DNA from: Gemmatimonadota bacterium
GTDB taxonomy: Bacteria > Gemmatimonadota > Gemmatimonadetes > Gemmatimonadales > GWC2-71-9
NCBI GenBank assembly: GCA_003222055.1
Contig: QHUT01000061.1
Location: forward strand, 1-52,878
Direction: 5' to 3'
Length of the DNA stretch: 52,878 nt
Below, piece by piece: positions 50,251 to 52,878 of this stretch (positions within the stretch are counted from its first letter, which is position 1; each line of letters begins with the position of its first letter). Both the position numbers and the translations under genes were made by a program. The notes under the pieces were generated by a model. The model had not been told where the DNA came from. It saw only the letters and a list, made by a program, of their open reading frames with translations, and ran no database searches.

Positions 50251-51248
50251 AACCGCTCCGCTTCGCCTGGGTCGGATTCCACGCCGAGGGCGGTCCCGCG
50301 TTCGAGGCCCTCATGCAGGCCGGTGCGCCGATTCACGGAGTGATCACCCTCACCCCCGAGCGGCGCGCGCGCCGCTCGGGCGCGATCGACTACGGCCCGC
50401 TGTGCGCACGGTACGGCGTGCCGCTGCACGAAATCGTCGATATCAACGGCCCGGACGGCCTCGCCGCGCTCGGCGCCATTCGACCCGACGTCGCGTTCGT
50501 GATCGGCTGGAGCCAGATCGTACGCCCGCCGGCCCTCGGGATGGCCCGCATCGGCATGATCGGCGCGCACGCGTCGCACCTGCCGCGCTACCGCGGCAGC
50601 GCACCGGTGAATTGGGCGTTGATCAAGGGCGAGACCGAGACCGGCAACTCGCTCATCTGGCTCGCCGAGGGCGTGGACCGGGGGGCCGTGATCGACCAGG
50701 TGACCTTCAGCATCACGCCGTACGACACCTGCGCGTCGCTCTACGACCAGGTCGCCACCTCCAATCGCGACATGCTGCTCCACCTGCTGCCGCGCTTGCT
50801 CGCCGGCGAGCGGCCGGGCCGGCCCCAGCCCGCGAGCGAGCACCCGGAGCTGCCGCGGCGCCGCCCCGCCGACGGCGTGATCGACTGGTCCCGCCCGAGC
50901 CGCGAGGTCTACGATTTCATTCGCGCACTCACGCGCCCCTACCCGGGAGCGTTCAGCTGGCTCGACGGCACGCGCTGGACCGTGTGGCAGGCCGCGCTGC
51001 TCCTGAGCGGGAACGGCACCACCGCTCCCGTGGAGCCCGGCACGGTGCTCGGGCCGCTCGTCAGCCCCGTCCCGGAGGCATGCGGCCAAATGGTCGCCTG
51101 TGGCGACGAGGCAGACGGCGGCAAGGGCGTCGTTGTGCTGCTCGAGCTGGCGCAGGAGGACGGCACGATCCTGTGGGGCCGGGATTTGAGCGATCGCCTG
51201 TGGACCGGACGGACGTGGACCAGTGTCGATGAACACGCACTCACCTAG
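50247..51248 (+). CDS. Formyltransferase family protein, probable sugar N-formyltransferase
   Basis: A 333-residue protein with the Fmt/ArnA formyltransferase fold. The N-terminal half reads FAWVGFHAEGGPAFEALM, and the signature loop is HASHLPRYRGSAPVNWALIKG. His108 and Asp144 (EGVDRGAVID) of the catalytic Asn-His-Asp triad are present, but the Asn position is Gly106. The C-terminal domain has a DGVIDWSRPSREVYDFIRA segment, as in Fmt and ArnA relatives. In this context it should transfer formyl from N10-formyltetrahydrofolate to a 4-amino sugar. A GxH variant may be a genuine subclass rather than an inactive one. The start overlaps the aminotransferase stop. Confidence 0.82.
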   Translation: MKPLRFAWVGFHAEGGPAFEALMQAGAPIHGVITLTPERRARRSGAIDYGPLCARYGVPLHEIVDINGPDGLAALGAIRPDVAFVIGWSQIVRPPALGMARIGMIGAHASHLPRYRGSAPVNWALIKGETETGNSLIWLAEGVDRGAVIDQVTFSITPYDTCASLYDQVATSNRDMLLHLLPRLLAGERPGRPQPASEHPELPRRRPADGVIDWSRPSREVYDFIRALTRPYPGAFSWLDGTRWTVWQAALLLSGNGTTAPVEPGTVLGPLVSPVPEACGQMVACGDEADGGKGVVVLLELAQEDGTILWGRDLSDRLWTGRTWTSVDEHALT

Positions 51249-51915
51249 CCGCGTCCTGGTGATCGCCGCCCACCCCGACGACGAAGTGTTGGGGTGCGGC
51301 GGCACGGTCGCGCTGCACGCGCGGGCTGGGAGCGAGGTGTACGCGGCAATCGCCTGCGAGGGAGAGTCGCTCCGCTACGGCCCGGGCGGCATCGGCCAAT
51401 CGGAGCACATGCAGCGGGCCGCCGAGACCCTCGGGGTGCGCGGAGCCCGGTTGCTCGGCTTTCCCGATCAGCGGCTCGATACCATCACCCTCACGGATAT
51501 CATCGCGCCGCTGGAGCGGGTCGTCCGCGAGCTGCAACCCGACGTGGTCTATTGCCAGTACGGTGGCGACGTCAATCGCGACCACGAGTTGCTCTTCAAA
51601 GCCGCCCTCGTCGCGACGCGACCGACGGAGTATTGCATCGGGGCCGTGTACGCGTTCGACACCGCGAGCAGCACGGAGTGGGCCTTCCCCCGCAGCTTCG
51701 TGCCGGATACCTGGGTGGACATCAGCGAGACACTCGAAACCAAGATCGCCGCGATGGCGTGCTACGAAAGCGAGCTGCGCGCCTATCCGCACCCGCGATC
51801 GCTCGAGGCATTGCGCAATCGCGCCAAGGCATGGGGGAACCAGAGCTGCATGGAGGCCGCGGAAGTGTTCATGACCGTGCGGCAGATCCACCGCCATGGT
51901 CAAACGCCTGCTTGA
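51229..51915 (+). CDS. PIG-L/LmbE family deacetylase
   Basis: A 228-residue zinc-dependent deacetylase. AAHPDDEVLGCGG supplies the zinc ligands and catalytic Asp near the N terminus, and GGDVNRDHELLFKA supplies the distal His. The family de-N-acetylates GlcNAc-type sugars or phosphoinositide derivatives. It probably removes an acetyl group from the 2-acetamido-4-formamido sugar or a lipid-linked form of it (inference). ATG 51229 lies within the formyltransferase 3' end; a GTG at 51223 adds two residues. It overlaps the transferase that follows by 20 nt. Confidence 0.85.
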   Translation: MNTHSPSRVLVIAAHPDDEVLGCGGTVALHARAGSEVYAAIACEGESLRYGPGGIGQSEHMQRAAETLGVRGARLLGFPDQRLDTITLTDIIAPLERVVRELQPDVVYCQYGGDVNRDHELLFKAALVATRPTEYCIGAVYAFDTASSTEWAFPRSFVPDTWVDISETLETKIAAMACYESELRAYPHPRSLEALRNRAKAWGNQSCMEAAEVFMTVRQIHRHGQTPA

Positions 51916-52585
51916 CGTCGCGCTCGCGGCCGTCGGCCTCGCGCTCGTCGCCCCCGTGCTCGCGATCGCGGCACTGGGCATCCGCCTCTCGAGCCCGGGG
52001 CCCGTGTTCTACCGGGCGCGCCGCGTGGGGCGCGCCGGCACCTGCTTCACCATGTACAAGCTCCGGACGATGCATCAGCGCCAACCCGGGCAGGCCAGCC
52101 GCATCACCGGGCACCACGACCCCCGCGTATTCGCGCTGGGCGGACTGTTGCGTCGGACCAAGATCGACGAGCTGCCGCAGCTTTTCAACGTGCTGCGCGG
52201 CGACATGTCGATCGTGGGCCCCCGCCCCGAGGATCCCGACATCGTCGCGCGGCACTACACGCCGCTCTTGCGCGAGACCCTGGCGGTCCGGCCCGGGCTC
52301 GCGAGTCCGGGGAGTCTGTATCACTACACGCACGGCGACGCGCTGCTCGCGGGCGGCGACCCCGAGACCGCGTACGTCGAGCGCCTGCTGCCGCTCAAAG
52401 TCGCGCTCGACGTCGTGTACGTGCGCCACGCCTCGCTGCCAGTGGACGTGCGGATCATCGGTCGCACGCTGACGACCATCGGGTCCTGCATCGGTGGGCG
52501 GAGACGGTTTCGCGACCCTCCCGAGGCTCCCGCAGCCCGAGCCTTGATGGACCTGGAAAGGACGACATGCGATACGAACGCGTAG
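51896..52585 (+). CDS. Phosphoglycosyl transferase, PglC/WcaJ type
   Basis: A 229-residue monotopic phosphoglycosyl transferase. The re-entrant helix KRLLDVALAAVGLALVAPVL is followed by SPGPVFYRARRVGRAG, TMYKLRTM, TKIDELPQLFNVLRGD (catalytic Asp-Glu) and VGPRPEDPD. The region after RPGLASPGSLYHYTHG differs from WbaP, so the sugar preference differs from the locus-1 transferase. It should load the first sugar-1-phosphate onto undecaprenyl phosphate for the second polymer. It overlaps the deacetylase before it and the PKD lipoprotein after it. Confidence 0.88.
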   Translation: MVKRLLDVALAAVGLALVAPVLAIAALGIRLSSPGPVFYRARRVGRAGTCFTMYKLRTMHQRQPGQASRITGHHDPRVFALGGLLRRTKIDELPQLFNVLRGDMSIVGPRPEDPDIVARHYTPLLRETLAVRPGLASPGSLYHYTHGDALLAGGDPETAYVERLLPLKVALDVVYVRHASLPVDVRIIGRTLTTIGSCIGGRRRFRDPPEAPAARALMDLERTTCDTNA

Positions 52586-52878
52586 CGATGCTGGGTGTCG
52601 TGGCGACACTGGCGGTGTGGGCGGTCACGTGTAAGGCAGGCGATGGGCCGCCACCTCCTCCGGGGGGACCACCGAGCGTCGACGCGGGTGTCGACATGCG
52701 CGCCGAGACTGGGAAGAGCACGTCGTTCAGGGCGCGCGTGACGTTGCCGCAAGGCGCGACCGCCAGCGCGTACCGCTGGACGGTGACGTGGGGCGACGGC
52801 GCTGCCGACAGTGGTACCCTCGGCTCGACGGAGCAGGTCGCCGCCAGCCACACCTACGCCGCCGCGGGGCAGTACACC
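52567..52878 (+). CDS. PKD-domain lipoprotein, 5' part only
   Basis: The first 104 codons of a gene running off the window. A signal with core MLGVVATLAVWAVTC implies a lipoprotein, followed by a Pro-rich linker and a PKD-like domain (WTVTWGDGAADSG, then ASHTYAAAGQYT). It closely resembles the second PKD domain of the tandem metallophosphoesterase protein at 21521. GGAAAGG precedes ATG 52567, which overlaps the transferase 3' end by 19 nt. The C-terminal function is out of view. Confidence 0.7.
   Translation, partial: MRYERVAMLGVVATLAVWAVTCKAGDGPPPPPGGPPSVDAGVDMRAETGKSTSFRARVTLPQGATASAYRWTVTWGDGAADSGTLGSTEQVAASHTYAAAGQYT

Overview
The window is GC-rich and gene-dense. It looks like a chromosomal segment of a Gram-negative bacterium, probably Gemmatimonadota. 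That assignment is an inference from three things: Wza/Wzc-type outer-membrane polysaccharide export, lipoproteins carrying strings of near-identical BIG2 (Ig-like) domains, and a group II geranylgeranylglyceryl-phosphate-synthase-type protein of the kind seen in the FCB superphylum. I saw no rRNA, tRNA or CRISPR array.

Layout. 0-4.4 kb: a small zinc-ribbon protein, a REC/degenerate-GGDEF protein, and a two-component pair made of an NtrC-type sigma-54 activator and a histidine kinase. 4.4-21.3 kb: exopolysaccharide locus 1. One arm (minus) has wzc, wza, an NDP-sugar epimerase and a vWA lipoprotein. The other arm (plus) has a Wzx flippase, then a membrane-anchored GGDEF-like protein, a WbaP-type initiating transferase, GT2, a Wzy/ligase-like polymerase, a thymidylate-kinase-like P-loop protein, an ATP-grasp enzyme, a polysaccharide deacetylase and GT4. 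An HprK-like kinase lies between them on the minus strand. Good sigma-54 promoter matches lie in the divergent regions, which fits the sigma-54 activator encoded next door. 21.5-29.3 kb: three large secreted proteins, namely a PKD protein with a tandem pair of metallophosphoesterase domains (the first catalytically dead), a BIG2/lyase-like lipoprotein and a BIG2/phosphoesterase lipoprotein.

29.5-43.4 kb: housekeeping genes, almost all minus strand and often overlapping by 1-4 nt: hflX, a LEA2/WHy lipoprotein, rarA, a ZIP transporter, cca, acpS, an SDR, gmhA, a GGGPS-family gene, a small unknown, alaS, recX, recA and yraN. A complete RAYT/REP element sits between alaS and recX. 43.6-52.9 kb: exopolysaccharide locus 2, with a second wzc/wza pair on the minus strand and, divergently, a PglF/WbpM-type 4,6-dehydratase, a DegT aminotransferase, a formyltransferase, a PIG-L deacetylase, a PglC-type phosphoglycosyl transferase and the start of another PKD lipoprotein. 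Together these predict a 4-formamido-4,6-dideoxy sugar on a lipid carrier.

The most unusual signal is confined to the housekeeping block. Arms of exactly four 7-bp units (GGGAAAC-like or GCGGATT) occur as inverted pairs, purine-rich arm on the left and pyrimidine-rich arm on the right. They bracket native coding stretches inside hflX, rarA and cca, with a partly decayed pair in alaS, and are translated in frame as low-complexity linkers. They also form long hairpins in two gene junctions. One pair brackets a stand-alone four-helix-bundle (23S-rRNA-intervening-sequence-protein family) gene, which is a candidate for the driver of an undescribed repeat or mobile system.
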